64,000 nucleotides of DNA from Novosphingobium sp. G106 (GTDB taxonomy: Bacteria; Pseudomonadota; Alphaproteobacteria; Sphingomonadales; Sphingomonadaceae). Every line of letters starts with the position of its first letter. The first letter of the stretch is position 1. Under the pieces are notes generated by a model. The model ran no database searches and was not told the origin of the DNA. It saw only the letters and a list, made by a program, of their open reading frames with translations. Location: positions 1,984,001 through 2,048,000 of the forward strand of contig NZ_JAHOOZ010000001.1 of NCBI RefSeq assembly GCF_019075875.1, given 5' to 3'. The position numbers and the translations under genes were made by a program. Positions 53,877 to 62,968 of this stretch are shown here, piece by piece.

Positions 53877-54595
53877 TGCGCCGGCCCGAACTCGCGCTCG
53901 CCGTAACGAGCATCGCGCTCCTCCTCGCCGTGCCGGTCGCGGCGAAGGAGGACCATGACACTGACGACGTGAGCCTGCTCACCGCCGCCGATCTCGATCC
54001 GGCAAAACTGCTGCCGGCCCCTCCGGCGGCGGGCAGCGCCCAGGCCCAGGCCGAACTGGCCGAATTGCACACGATCGAAACCGCGCGCAGCGAAACGGAC
54101 GTCGCCGCTGCCAAGCACGACAGCGAGACCAAGAACGCCTCTATCTTCGCCGAGGTGCTGGGACCGTCGTTCGATCTCGCCAAGCTGCCGGCCACGCGCG
54201 AGATGTTCGAAGCCGTCCGCGAGACCGAAAAGGATGCCGCCAATCGCGGCAAGGCCGAGTTCCGCCGGCCGCGGCCGTGGATCGTCGAGGACACCCTCAA
54301 GACCTGCAGCCGCGACGACGAGCCCCTGTCGAGCTACCCGAGCGGCCACACGACCATGGCCTATTCGATGGGCGCGGTACTGGCGCGCCTAGTGCCGGCA
54401 AAGGCGCCGGAGATCATGGCCCGCGCCGCGGTCTACGGCCAGAGCCGCATCGTCTGCGAACAGCACTTCCGCAGCGATGTTACCGCTGGCGAAGCACTAG
54501 GCCTGATCGTCGCCGAACGCCTGATGGCCAAGCCGCGCTTCCAGCGCCTCTTCGAAGCGGCCAGCCGCGAACTCAAGCAGGCGGGGCTACTTTGA
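53876..54595 (+). CDS. Exported PAP2-family acid phosphatase
   Basis: A 239-residue class A acid phosphatase / PAP2 enzyme with a signal peptide (LAVTSIALLLAVPVAA). All three motifs are present: KAEFRRPRPW (K-x6-RP), SSYPSGHTTM (PSGH) and QSRIVCEQHFRSDV (SR-x5-H-x3-D). It acts in the periplasm, removing phosphate from esters or diphosphates. One-base overlap with the receptor gene (TGATG) implies coupled translation. The pair is divergent from the two-component system. Confidence 0.92.
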   Translation: MRRPELALAVTSIALLLAVPVAAKEDHDTDDVSLLTAADLDPAKLLPAPPAAGSAQAQAELAELHTIETARSETDVAAAKHDSETKNASIFAEVLGPSFDLAKLPATREMFEAVRETEKDAANRGKAEFRRPRPWIVEDTLKTCSRDDEPLSSYPSGHTTMAYSMGAVLARLVPAKAPEIMARAAVYGQSRIVCEQHFRSDVTAGEALGLIVAERLMAKPRFQRLFEAASRELKQAGLL

Positions 54596-54660
54596 GAAGC
54601 CGCTGAAGCGGACGCTCGCCGCGGGCCAAACATTGGAAATCGTTAAGTGTTTTGCGAGGC

Positions 54661-54684
54661 GGATCGTCCCTAGCAGGACGGTCC
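54661..54684 (+). terminator. Hairpin after PAP2 gene
   Basis: A 9-bp stem with one wobble pair (54661-54669 with 54676-54684) and a six-base loop, in the 129-base gap between the phosphatase and the next TonB receptor. No T-run. It probably marks the end of the receptor-phosphatase transcript. Confidence 0.4.
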
Positions 54685-54724
54685 GTTCCGCGAGCCTGCA
54701 CAGGCACACCAGAGGCACCGGGGA

Positions 54725-56845
54725 TTGAACAGGGCGAAGACCTACCGCGGATTCCGCGTGGCCGCGGTGCTGGCGGGCTGCCTTCTTGCAGCCCAGGCGC
54801 CGCTCGCGCGAGCGCAGGATCGTGACGATGACGACGATGATGACGATGTCCGGCCGAGCAGCGCTCCCGCGGAGATAGTCATCACCGCGCGGCGCCTGGA
54901 CGCCGCGCGCGCCGACATCGAACCCGATCTGGGCGCTTCGACTTTCTCGCTCTCTAACGAAGCCATCGAACGCCGACCGGCAGGCGAAACCGCCAGCCTT
55001 GCCCAGGTCATGCTCCAGATGCCCGGCGTAGCGCAGACCGGCAAAGGCCAGATCGGCCTGCGCGGCTCGCAAGGTGGAATCCAGTATCGCATCAACAACG
55101 TGATCCTGCCCGACGGGATCGACGACCTGGGCGAACAATTGAGCCCGCGCATGGCCGACAAGATCCAGCTGATCACCGGCGCCTTGCCTGCACAATACGG
55201 CCTGCAGGTCGGCGGCGTCGTCAACATCACCACCAAGAACGGGCTCTACGGCGAAGGCAGCCAACTGGAGCTTTACGGCGGCGGGGCCGGCCAGATCGAA
55301 CCCGCCGTCGAGATCGCCGGCGCGTCGGGATCGACGAGCTATTTCGCAACGGGCAGCTATCTGCACGATGCGGTCGGCATGGCTTCGCCAAATGGCGCGC
55401 ACAAGCCCGACCACGACCGCACCGACCAGTTCGAGGGGCTGACTTTTCTCGATCATGTGATCGACGACGCGTCGCGCGTCTCGCTGGTTGCCGGCCTTTC
55501 CGACGAACGCTTCGAGATTCCGGAAAATCCGAAAGTCGATCTCAGCGACCCGGCTCAGGTATCTTCCGCCAATCCAATAGACGCAGGACGGCTGTACCAG
55601 CGCGATTTCTACGGTGCGCTGAGCTATCTGCGGTCGGAAGGGGCGAGCACGATGCAGGTCTCGGTCTATGGACGCTTGTCGCACAACACATTGCGTTCGG
55701 GAGCCAGCACAGGGGTCTTCCAGACCGGGCTCGGCGGAGAGACGACGGAAGATGGCGCAGCCTTGGGTGTCCAGGCTGAAGGAGCGTTCAAGCTCGGTGC
55801 GCAACATACCCTGCGCGCGGGCGGCATCGCCAGCTACAACCGCCTGCACAGCCGGCTTGATGGTATCGCCCTGTCGAGCGTTGCGCCGACCGTGGTATCC
55901 TTCGCGAGCGTCGACCGCGTTCACCGCGATGACGCCAGCCTCTTCGTTCAGGACGAATGGAAGCCAACCGACCGCCTGACGCTCAACTACGGCCTGCGCT
56001 TCGACCGCATCGCCGGCTTCGTCGACGGAAACGCCTTCGGGCCGCGTGCGAGCCTCGTCTGGTCCGGCCCGCAGGGCTTCACGCTGCACGCCGGCTATGC
56101 GCGTTACCTCGTCGCACCGAACCTGTTTGCCGGCTCACACGCCCAGGCTCTAGCCGCGGCGAGCGGCGGACGAGCGGGCGAATCCGGCGCTCCTCTCCGA
56201 CTCGAGCGGGACAATTATTACGACGCCGGGCTGCAGCGGAAGATCGGCGAGTTCACGATCGGCCTCGATGCCTTCTGGCGCGATGCCGACAACTTCCTGA
56301 GCGAAACCCAGGACGGCTCGCCGCTGCTCGCGAAACCGTTCAACTACCGCAAGGCGCGCATCCGCGGCGCCGTGGTCAGCATGACCTATGCCAACGGCCA
56401 CCTGTCAGCCTGGGCCAATGCCACCCTCACCCAAGCCAGAGCGACGGGCCTGGTTTCCGGACAAGCCTATTTCCCGCCCGCAGCTCTGGCCCTCATACAG
56501 AACAATTGGGGCCGCCCGGAAGGCACCCAGCGCCTATCCGGTTCGACCGGAGCCACCTATTCGCTCGGTGCGCTCAGCCTGAGCGCGGAGATGCTCTACG
56601 GCAGCGGCGAGCCCCGCGCTCTACGCGCCAGCAGCCTGCAGCCCTCATCCTTGCCGGGCTACGTGCAGGTGAACCTGGCCCTCACCTGTCGCCTCGACGG
56701 CTTGCGGCACCACCCGCTCGACCTGCGCCTCGATGCGATCAATCTCTTGGACCGACGATACGAAATCAGCGACGAAAGCAAAGTGGGGCTCCCGCAATGG
56801 GGGCCGCGGAGAGCGATATTCGTTGGCGTCGAACAGTCCTTCTAG
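54725..56845 (+). CDS. TonB-dependent receptor with poly-Asp N-terminus
   Basis: A 706-residue outer-membrane receptor. The start is a TTG at 54725 preceded by CCGGGGA; the signal peptide is VAAVLAGCLLAAQAPLARA. Directly after the cleavage site come eight Asp in a row (QDRDDDDDDDDV), encoded by a GAC/GAT triplet repeat. Then come EIVITARRLDAARADIEP, a plug with IQLITGALPAQYGLQVGGVVNI, and a barrel ending in IFVGVEQSF with terminal Phe. The plug lacks the RGPQG signature, as in receptors for other classes of cargo. The acidic run could bind metal or basic ligands; this is speculation. Confidence 0.9.
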   Translation: MNRAKTYRGFRVAAVLAGCLLAAQAPLARAQDRDDDDDDDDVRPSSAPAEIVITARRLDAARADIEPDLGASTFSLSNEAIERRPAGETASLAQVMLQMPGVAQTGKGQIGLRGSQGGIQYRINNVILPDGIDDLGEQLSPRMADKIQLITGALPAQYGLQVGGVVNITTKNGLYGEGSQLELYGGGAGQIEPAVEIAGASGSTSYFATGSYLHDAVGMASPNGAHKPDHDRTDQFEGLTFLDHVIDDASRVSLVAGLSDERFEIPENPKVDLSDPAQVSSANPIDAGRLYQRDFYGALSYLRSEGASTMQVSVYGRLSHNTLRSGASTGVFQTGLGGETTEDGAALGVQAEGAFKLGAQHTLRAGGIASYNRLHSRLDGIALSSVAPTVVSFASVDRVHRDDASLFVQDEWKPTDRLTLNYGLRFDRIAGFVDGNAFGPRASLVWSGPQGFTLHAGYARYLVAPNLFAGSHAQALAAASGGRAGESGAPLRLERDNYYDAGLQRKIGEFTIGLDAFWRDADNFLSETQDGSPLLAKPFNYRKARIRGAVVSMTYANGHLSAWANATLTQARATGLVSGQAYFPPAALALIQNNWGRPEGTQRLSGSTGATYSLGALSLSAEMLYGSGEPRALRASSLQPSSLPGYVQVNLALTCRLDGLRHHPLDLRLDAINLLDRRYEISDESKVGLPQWGPRRAIFVGVEQSF

Positions 56846-57028
56846 GCTGCGTGGACGGCCTCGCGTCCGGTTGTGGTAAGTCGTCGTAGTCTTCTGGCTC
56901 AGCATCATCCTCGCGGCGGTGTGGTCTGCGTTGCAGGCAGGGTAGACTCGTGTGTGCACGGTGGGGGTTCTGGAATAGTCGCGATAATCGGGCTGTCGAA
57001 CAGCGACGGAGCGCGCTAGGAACACGCC

Positions 57029-57553
57029 GTGCCAGCAGAAAGTTCACGCGGCCTTGAATCGGTCTACCGCTTGCATCGCGGCGAGTTACTTCGCTTCCTG
57101 ACCGCGCGTACCGGAGATCCCGGCGAGGCCGAGGACATTCTCCAGGAGGTCTGGTTTCGGCTGCACCGATCCGCTGATGCGCCGGTGGCCAACGCCCGCG
57201 CCTATCTTTTCCGGGTGGCGCAAAACCTGGTTGTGGACCGGTTGCGCGAGCGGCAGCGCAGAATGAAGCGGGAGCGGCTCTGGCTGGAGGAACATGCCGC
57301 CACGGCGGCATCGGGCGAGACGTTGGATCCCGGCCGGAATGCCGAGGAAGCGCTCCTGGAAAAGGAAGAAACCGGCCTGCTGGCCGCGGCAGTCGAGACC
57401 CTCCCGGAAGGAGCACGCCGCGTGTTCGAACTGCACAAGCAGGAAGGCCTCAGCCATGCCGAGGTGGCAATGCGCCTCGGTATTTCGAAAAGCGGTGTAG
57501 AAAAACACATGGCCGTCGCGATGAAATATTTTCGCCGCGCCTTGCTGGACTGA
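57029..57553 (+). CDS. ECF sigma factor (FecI type)
   Basis: A 174-residue extracytoplasmic-function sigma factor. Region 2 reads GEAEDILQEVWFRLHR and AYLFRVAQNLVVDRLRERQ. Region 4 reads LPEGARRVFELHKQEGLSHAEV followed by AMRLGISKSGVEKHM. The start is a GTG with AGGAA seven bases upstream. It is followed by FecR and a receptor with an N-terminal signalling domain, so it should be released by FecR when the receptor binds its ligand and switch on the receptor gene and perhaps others. The gap 56846-57028 has no other gene. Confidence 0.94.
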   Translation: MPAESSRGLESVYRLHRGELLRFLTARTGDPGEAEDILQEVWFRLHRSADAPVANARAYLFRVAQNLVVDRLRERQRRMKRERLWLEEHAATAASGETLDPGRNAEEALLEKEETGLLAAAVETLPEGARRVFELHKQEGLSHAEVAMRLGISKSGVEKHMAVAMKYFRRALLD

Positions 57554-57614
57554 GGTGGCCGGGCATGCTTGACGTCTCTTGCGCGGCCACGACACTTCAG
57601 GGACATTCCGGGGC

Positions 57615-58568
57615 ATGACGGCAAGGCCTGCAATAGACGAGCACCTGCTCGACGAAGCCGAGGCCTGGCACGGCGCGCTCGAGCTCGCCGACGCCGATTG
57701 GGATGGCTATACGACCTGGCTGGAAGCCGACCCGCTTCATCGCGAGGCCTTCGACGCGGTGGTCCTCACCCATCGGATTGTCAACGAACGCGTCGGCAAC
57801 CTGGAAAAGCCGGCGCCGATCGAAGAACCGGCGGAAGCCGGCACGCGCGGCTGGCCCAGGCGATGGTTCTACGGCGCCGCCGCTGCGGCCGTGGCGCTTG
57901 CGCTAGCCGTCCCGGCGATCTGGCTGCGTTCGAGCGATACCGTCTACGCTACCAAGCCCGGCGAAACGCGTCAGATCGCGCTGGCGGGCGGAATCAACGT
58001 CGACCTCGCGCCGGCCAGCCGCCTGATCCTGGCCGATGGAAGCGCCAAGGACCTCGAACTGTCACGGGGCGAGGCGATTTTCACCGTGGCGCATGACCCT
58101 GCGCGCAAGCTCTCGATCAAGGCCGGCGAATATGTAGTGGGCGACATCGGTACGACTTTCGCAGTCAACGTCTCCACCGAGACTGTGAAAGTCGGCGTTG
58201 CCGACGGTCGTCTGACCGTCATGCCGAACGGCGGCGAGGCCGCCAGTGTAACGGCAGGGCAACAGCTGATCGCCTCGCGGACAGGCGGGACTATGCAGCT
58301 GAGCTCGGTCGCTTCGACAGACGTGGGCAGTTGGCGCAAAGGAAGACTGGTCTATAGCGACACGCCCCTGGCGGTCGTTGCCGCCGATATTTCCCGCTAC
58401 ACGGGCAAGACCATTGCCGTCGATCCCGCTATTGGCTCTCAATCCTTTTCCGGGGTTCTCGCGATTGGCGATGGTTCCAAGCTTCTTTCCAGTCTGGCAG
58501 ATCTTACGGGCCTCACCTACCAGGAGGAGGGCAATCGCGCTCGCCTGGGCGCTTCTCCCGCTCGCTGA
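57615..58568 (+). CDS. FecR-type anti-sigma regulator
   Basis: A 317-residue inner-membrane protein. The cytoplasmic N-terminus has LLDEAEAWHGALE...DADWDGYTTWLEADPLHREAFD (sigma binding), with one membrane helix at about residues 93-113. The periplasmic FecR domain has KPGETRQIALAGGINVDLAP and GDIGTTFAVNV, and the C-terminal STN-like part has PLAVVAADISRYTGKTIAVDP. The ATG at 57615 is preceded by GGGACATTCCGGGGC; an earlier in-frame start is at 57579. It passes the receptor signal to the sigma factor. Its 3' end overlaps the receptor coding frame. Confidence 0.93.
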   Translation: MTARPAIDEHLLDEAEAWHGALELADADWDGYTTWLEADPLHREAFDAVVLTHRIVNERVGNLEKPAPIEEPAEAGTRGWPRRWFYGAAAAAVALALAVPAIWLRSSDTVYATKPGETRQIALAGGINVDLAPASRLILADGSAKDLELSRGEAIFTVAHDPARKLSIKAGEYVVGDIGTTFAVNVSTETVKVGVADGRLTVMPNGGEAASVTAGQQLIASRTGGTMQLSSVASTDVGSWRKGRLVYSDTPLAVVAADISRYTGKTIAVDPAIGSQSFSGVLAIGDGSKLLSSLADLTGLTYQEEGNRARLGASPAR

Positions 58569-60879
58569 AGCACTGGTTTCGCCATCGGCAGCCTATGCGC
58601 GCGAAACCGAGTATCGCTTCGACATACCGGCCGGGCCGGTCAGAGCATCGCTCGAGAAAATTTCCCAGACGAGCGGCATCTCGATCGGCTGGCCTGGTGA
58701 CCTCCCGTCGTTCCGAGTGCCCGCGCTACGCGGCTCGATGAGCATTTCGCAGGCGGTCGGCAAGCTTCTCGCCGGCAGCGGATGGCAAGCGCGGCGAGCT
58801 GGTTGGAGCGCCTTCCGCATCGAACGCGAGCCGGTCTCCCGGCGAGCATCCTCCCACCCTTCCTCGCCTCCGCCGCCTGCACGGACGGCCACAGCCGTCC
58901 AGCCGCCTGCCCAGGACATCATCGTCACCGGGCACAAGCGGCAACAACGCCTCAACGATGTCCCCATGTCCATTTCGGTTGTGCCATTGACGCAGGGCAC
59001 GAGCGACGGGCTCGCGATGGGCAGCCGCGAGGTAACCTACGAGGTCGACGGCCTGACGCTCACCAATCTTGGCCCCGGACGCAATCGCCAGTTCATCCGC
59101 GGTGTCGCCGATAGCGCTTTCAACGGCCCCAGCCAGTCGACAGTCGCCGTCCAGCTCGACGAAGCGCGCATCACTTTCGATGCTCCCGACCCCGATCTGC
59201 GTCTGGTCGACATGGAGCGGATAGAAGTGCTCAAGGGGCCGCAGGGTCCGCTTTACGGATCGGGTGCGCTCGGCGGCATATATCACATGGTCACGCGCAA
59301 ACCCGACCTGTCCGCTCCCGCCGGCGAAATCCGGGCGATCGGCGAGGCCGTCGACCACGGCGATCTGGGCTGGGGCGGCGAAGTTACCTTCAATCTGCCG
59401 GTGGTGACCGACAGGCTCGGGCTGCGCGGTGTCGCCTATTCGGTGCGCGCGGGTGGCTGGATCGACAACATCGGCCGCAACCGCAACGCCAACGGCACGG
59501 CAACCGACGGCCTTCGGCTCGCCCTGCGCTGGCAACCGGCACCCGAATGGACGCTCGATGTGGCCGGCGCGCTGCAGGACATCAATTCGAAGGACAGCCA
59601 GTACGTCATGGCTCCCGAAGAGACGGCCCGGACCAATGTTCGAATTCCCGAGCCGACGGACAACGATTTCAAGTCGCTCTCAGCAACCCTGCAAGGTCCG
59701 GTCGGCGCCCTCAAGCTGCTCGCGACGTCGAGCTATGTGAACCACGAAGTCAGCTACACGCTCGACTCCACGGACTCCTCCGCGGACTTCGGCCTTTCGG
59801 GCGCCTCGCGCTTCGATAGCGACAGCAAGTATACGATCATCAATCACGAATTGCGCCTGACACCCGCCGCTTCCTCGCTATGGCTCATCGGCGTCTCCTA
59901 CCTGCACGCGCACAGCCATACGATCGGCACGATCGAAACCGCTACGGACCGCCTGACGGTCGAGGCGCTGGATCGCTACACCACCGAATTTTCCGTCTTC
60001 GGCGAAGGCACCATTCCGCTGTTCGATCGGCTGAGCGCGACGGCGGGCGCCCGGTTGTTTCGTTCGATTGCCGAAGACGAAACCTCGGAGCAACACGGCC
60101 TATCCTCGGACCGGGTCACCAAGACGATCCTCTCTCCAAGCCTTTCACTTGCCTGGACGCCCAATCGGCAGACGCTCGTCTACTTGCGCTACGCCCGCGC
60201 GCTTCGTCCCGGCGGCCTCGCACCCGCGGACCAGCCGGGCGCAAGACGCTTCGAGGCAGATCACCTCTCCACCATCGATCTCGGCCTGCGGTACGCGGCC
60301 GCAGACCGTTTCACCGCGAACGCGAGCCTCTTCTACACCGATTGGTATCACATCCAGTCCGACTATCTGCTGGCCAACGGGCTGATCTCGACGCGCAATG
60401 CGGGACACGGACGCATTCTCGGCATCGAGGGCAGCCTCGAATGGAAGCCTGCGAAGGGCCTGCAGGTGACTTTCGGCGCAACCTACACCGACGCTCTGCT
60501 CCTTAGCACCGAGAACAAGATCGCGATCGACGATCGCCGCCTGCCGGTGGTCCCCGACCTGACGGCACGCCTCGCCGTTCGATATGGCTTCGGTGTCGGG
60601 CCATGGAAGGCGGACATCGGGATGCAGGCCAACTACGTCGGCAAGGCCCGATTGACCTTCGATCCGGATCTCGACCGCCAGATGGGAAATTACCTGCCAG
60701 TTTCGGCTAGCGCGACCATCGCGCGCGATCGCTTGCGGCTGAGCGTCAGGCTGGACAACCTGTTCGACATCCAGGGCGACACCTTTGCCTTCGGCAACCA
60801 GTTCTCGATCATGAACTCGCAGCAGTACACGCCGTTACGCCCGCGGACCTTGACGCTGTCGATAGCGAGATCCTGGTAG
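58471..60879 (+). CDS. FecA-like TonB receptor with N-terminal signalling domain
   Basis: About 802 residues: signal peptide (n-region RASPTRRR, then AIALAWALLPLAEALVSPSAAYA), STN signalling domain (YRFDIPAGPVRASLEKISQTSGISI ... SISQAVGKLLAGSG), TonB box-like DIIVTGHKRQQRLNDVPMS, plug with IEVLKGPQGPLYGSGALGGIYHM, and barrel ending RTLTLSIARSW. The ATG at 58471 overlaps fecR by 98 bases and is the only ATG that keeps the whole signal peptide. A strong AGGAGGAGG lies downstream of it just before an ATC, so the true start is unsettled. It forms a self-regulated uptake unit with the two genes before it. Confidence 0.9.
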   Translation: MVPSFFPVWQILRASPTRRRAIALAWALLPLAEALVSPSAAYARETEYRFDIPAGPVRASLEKISQTSGISIGWPGDLPSFRVPALRGSMSISQAVGKLLAGSGWQARRAGWSAFRIEREPVSRRASSHPSSPPPPARTATAVQPPAQDIIVTGHKRQQRLNDVPMSISVVPLTQGTSDGLAMGSREVTYEVDGLTLTNLGPGRNRQFIRGVADSAFNGPSQSTVAVQLDEARITFDAPDPDLRLVDMERIEVLKGPQGPLYGSGALGGIYHMVTRKPDLSAPAGEIRAIGEAVDHGDLGWGGEVTFNLPVVTDRLGLRGVAYSVRAGGWIDNIGRNRNANGTATDGLRLALRWQPAPEWTLDVAGALQDINSKDSQYVMAPEETARTNVRIPEPTDNDFKSLSATLQGPVGALKLLATSSYVNHEVSYTLDSTDSSADFGLSGASRFDSDSKYTIINHELRLTPAASSLWLIGVSYLHAHSHTIGTIETATDRLTVEALDRYTTEFSVFGEGTIPLFDRLSATAGARLFRSIAEDETSEQHGLSSDRVTKTILSPSLSLAWTPNRQTLVYLRYARALRPGGLAPADQPGARRFEADHLSTIDLGLRYAAADRFTANASLFYTDWYHIQSDYLLANGLISTRNAGHGRILGIEGSLEWKPAKGLQVTFGATYTDALLLSTENKIAIDDRRLPVVPDLTARLAVRYGFGVGPWKADIGMQANYVGKARLTFDPDLDRQMGNYLPVSASATIARDRLRLSVRLDNLFDIQGDTFAFGNQFSIMNSQQYTPLRPRTLTLSIARSW

Positions 60880-60986
60880 CTGCGGCGCTGGACCTCAGTC
60901 GCCGAAGATTATCTCGAAGAAAATTTGTGCACCGGAACTGAGGTGCCGCCCAGCCTTGCCGTCATTCGGTGGTTCGGGAGGCCCGA

Positions 60987-61799
60987 TTGAGTTTTCGCAG
61001 CCAAAGACCAGCGTGGAACGGAACGCCGGCGCGTTCGCCGCGGAAATTGCTTCTGCTCGCGGTCCACGACGTCGGCCCGCGGTCGGAAAGCGCCGTCGAC
61101 CTTCTGCTCGATCGTCTCGGCAGGCATGGCCAGGCCGACAAAGCGGCGCTTCTGGTCGTGCCCGATCACTGGGGCGAAGCGCCGATCCGGGCGAAGACGC
61201 CCTTCGCCGCGCGGTTGCGCGGCTGGGCCGATCGCGGAACCGAGATCTTTGTTCACGGCTGGTTTCATCGGGATTCGATCCAGCATCGCAGCCGAGCAGC
61301 GCAGTTCAAGGCGCGGCACATGACCGCGGGCGAAGGTGAATTCCTGGGCCTCGACCGTGCCAGCGCCCAGGCACTCATGCTTAGCGGCAAGGCTTTGCTG
61401 GAAGACATCACGGGCCGCAGCGTTGCCGGCTTCGTCGCCCCGGCGTGGCTCTATGGCCGCGGGGCGCTCGATGCCCTCGCCGAATGCGACTTCAAGATGG
61501 CGGAGGATCACTGGAAAGTCTGGGCACCGACCACCGGCGAGGTCCTCGCCGAAAGCCCCGTGCTGACCTGGGCGAGCCGTAGCCGCGGCCGCATCGCATC
61601 TTCGCTCGTCGCGGCACGCCTGCTGCCGCCGCTGCTGCAGCGCATGGAGGTTGCGCGCATCGGCGTTCATCCAGGCGACGCTGCCGTTCCGGCGATCCTG
61701 GCGAGCATCGATCGTACGGTCGCGCAGCTCAGCAGGTCGCACCGCATCGCCCGATACGGCGATCTCCTGGCGAACAGGCAGACCGCATGCGCGTGCTGA
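60987..61799 (+). CDS. Polysaccharide deacetylase-like protein (DUF2334 type)
   Basis: A 270-residue protein with the carbohydrate-esterase 4-like fold. The features seen are LLLLAVHDVGPRSESA (Asp of the metal site), LVVPDHWGE, EIFVHGWFHRD (His pair), FVAPAWLYGRGAL and a late His in RIGVHPGDA. The start is a TTG at 60987 with GGGAGGCCCGA upstream; a GTG six codons earlier is possible. It probably removes an N-acetyl group from a glycan or glycolipid. It overlaps the glycosyltransferase gene by 13 bases, so the two act together. Confidence 0.87.
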   Translation: MSFRSQRPAWNGTPARSPRKLLLLAVHDVGPRSESAVDLLLDRLGRHGQADKAALLVVPDHWGEAPIRAKTPFAARLRGWADRGTEIFVHGWFHRDSIQHRSRAAQFKARHMTAGEGEFLGLDRASAQALMLSGKALLEDITGRSVAGFVAPAWLYGRGALDALAECDFKMAEDHWKVWAPTTGEVLAESPVLTWASRSRGRIASSLVAARLLPPLLQRMEVARIGVHPGDAAVPAILASIDRTVAQLSRSHRIARYGDLLANRQTACAC

Positions 61800-62968
61800 C
61801 CTTCGTGCATAGTTTCGAACTGGGCGGCGTCGAACGCATTGCGCTGCGCCTCGTCCGGCGCTGGCGCGAAATCGGCGTCGATGCCCCCTTGTTCGTCGGT
61901 CGGGTGGAAGGCGACATGCACCGCGACGTCGGCGCCGGCCTCGATTTCTTCACGCCGCCTTCGCCGCCCTTGCGGACTGCGAGTTGGGAAACGCTCTGGA
62001 TGATCTTGACTTTGCCCCGCGCCGTGCGGCGGCTGCGTCCCGACATCCTGTTCTGTCCCGGAAACAGCTACACGGTCGTCGCGGTCGCGCTCAAGCTGCT
62101 GCTCGGGCGCGATTGCCCGCCGATGCTGGCTAAAGTCAGCAACGGTTTCGACCGCCGCGACATGACGTGGTGGCAGCGCGGAGCCTATCGCTTCTGGTTG
62201 CGGATGCAGGGCCGCTACCTCGATCTCGCGGTCGGACTGGAAGAGGCGATGGAAGCGGAAATCTGCGAGGCCTTGCGGCTGCCGGCTGAACGCGTCGCGA
62301 CAATTCCCGATCCGGCCCTGTCGCTGCATCTGATCGAACGGCTCAGAACCGAGCCGCGCCTGCCGAGGCCCTCAGAAGCCGGTCGCCGCTTCGTCTCGGT
62401 AGGACGCCTCGTTCCCCAGAAGAACTTCGCGCTGATGCTCCGGGCCTTCCACCGCGGGGCGGCGGAAAACGATACGCTCACGATCATCGGCGATGGACCG
62501 GAGCGCGCGCGACTGGCGAAGCTCGCAGCAGATCTCGATCTCGACCGACGCGTCGAATTCCGCGGCTACGTGGCAGACCCTTCGGCGCTCTTGCCGGAAT
62601 TCGACGTCTGCCTGCTTTCCTCCGACTACGAGGGCGTGCCCGCGGCGGTCCTCGAGGCCTTGGCCGCGCGCGTGCCGATCGTCGCGACCGATTGCTGCCG
62701 CAGCATGGCCGGCCTCCTCCTCCATGGCGTACTCGGAGAACTCGTCGCTGTCGGCGACGAGCGTGCCTTCGCCGACGCGATCGCGAATGCATCGCCGGCG
62801 CAACCGGACGATGCGCTCAGCCTCGCTCAAGCGCGCCGTTTCACGATCGACCACGCGGGCGAAGCCTATCTGCAGGAAATGCGCCGGCTTCTGCCACGCC
62901 CTGCCGGTAGCGCAGAGTTCAGACCAGCCGCGACCCCAGGCACGCCCGTAAGAGAACATTGCGCATGA
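61787..62968 (+). CDS. Glycosyltransferase family 4
   Basis: A 393-residue GT-B enzyme. The N-terminal acceptor domain starts RVLTFVHSFELGGVERIALRLV. The C-terminal nucleotide-sugar domain has RFVSVGRLVPQKNFALMLRAF, LTIIGDGPERARLAKLA, VEFRGYVADPSALLPEFDVCLLSSDYEGVPAAVLEALA, where the ExxxxxxxE-like Glu pair is seen as EGVPAAVLE. It is cytoplasmic or peripheral to the membrane. It sits in a coupled operon (13-base overlap before, ATGA after) with a deacetylase and a multi-pass membrane protein, fitting assembly of a deacetylated glycan or glycolipid. Confidence 0.92.
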   Translation: MRVLTFVHSFELGGVERIALRLVRRWREIGVDAPLFVGRVEGDMHRDVGAGLDFFTPPSPPLRTASWETLWMILTLPRAVRRLRPDILFCPGNSYTVVAVALKLLLGRDCPPMLAKVSNGFDRRDMTWWQRGAYRFWLRMQGRYLDLAVGLEEAMEAEICEALRLPAERVATIPDPALSLHLIERLRTEPRLPRPSEAGRRFVSVGRLVPQKNFALMLRAFHRGAAENDTLTIIGDGPERARLAKLAADLDLDRRVEFRGYVADPSALLPEFDVCLLSSDYEGVPAAVLEALAARVPIVATDCCRSMAGLLLHGVLGELVAVGDERAFADAIANASPAQPDDALSLAQARRFTIDHAGEAYLQEMRRLLPRPAGSAEFRPAATPGTPVREHCA

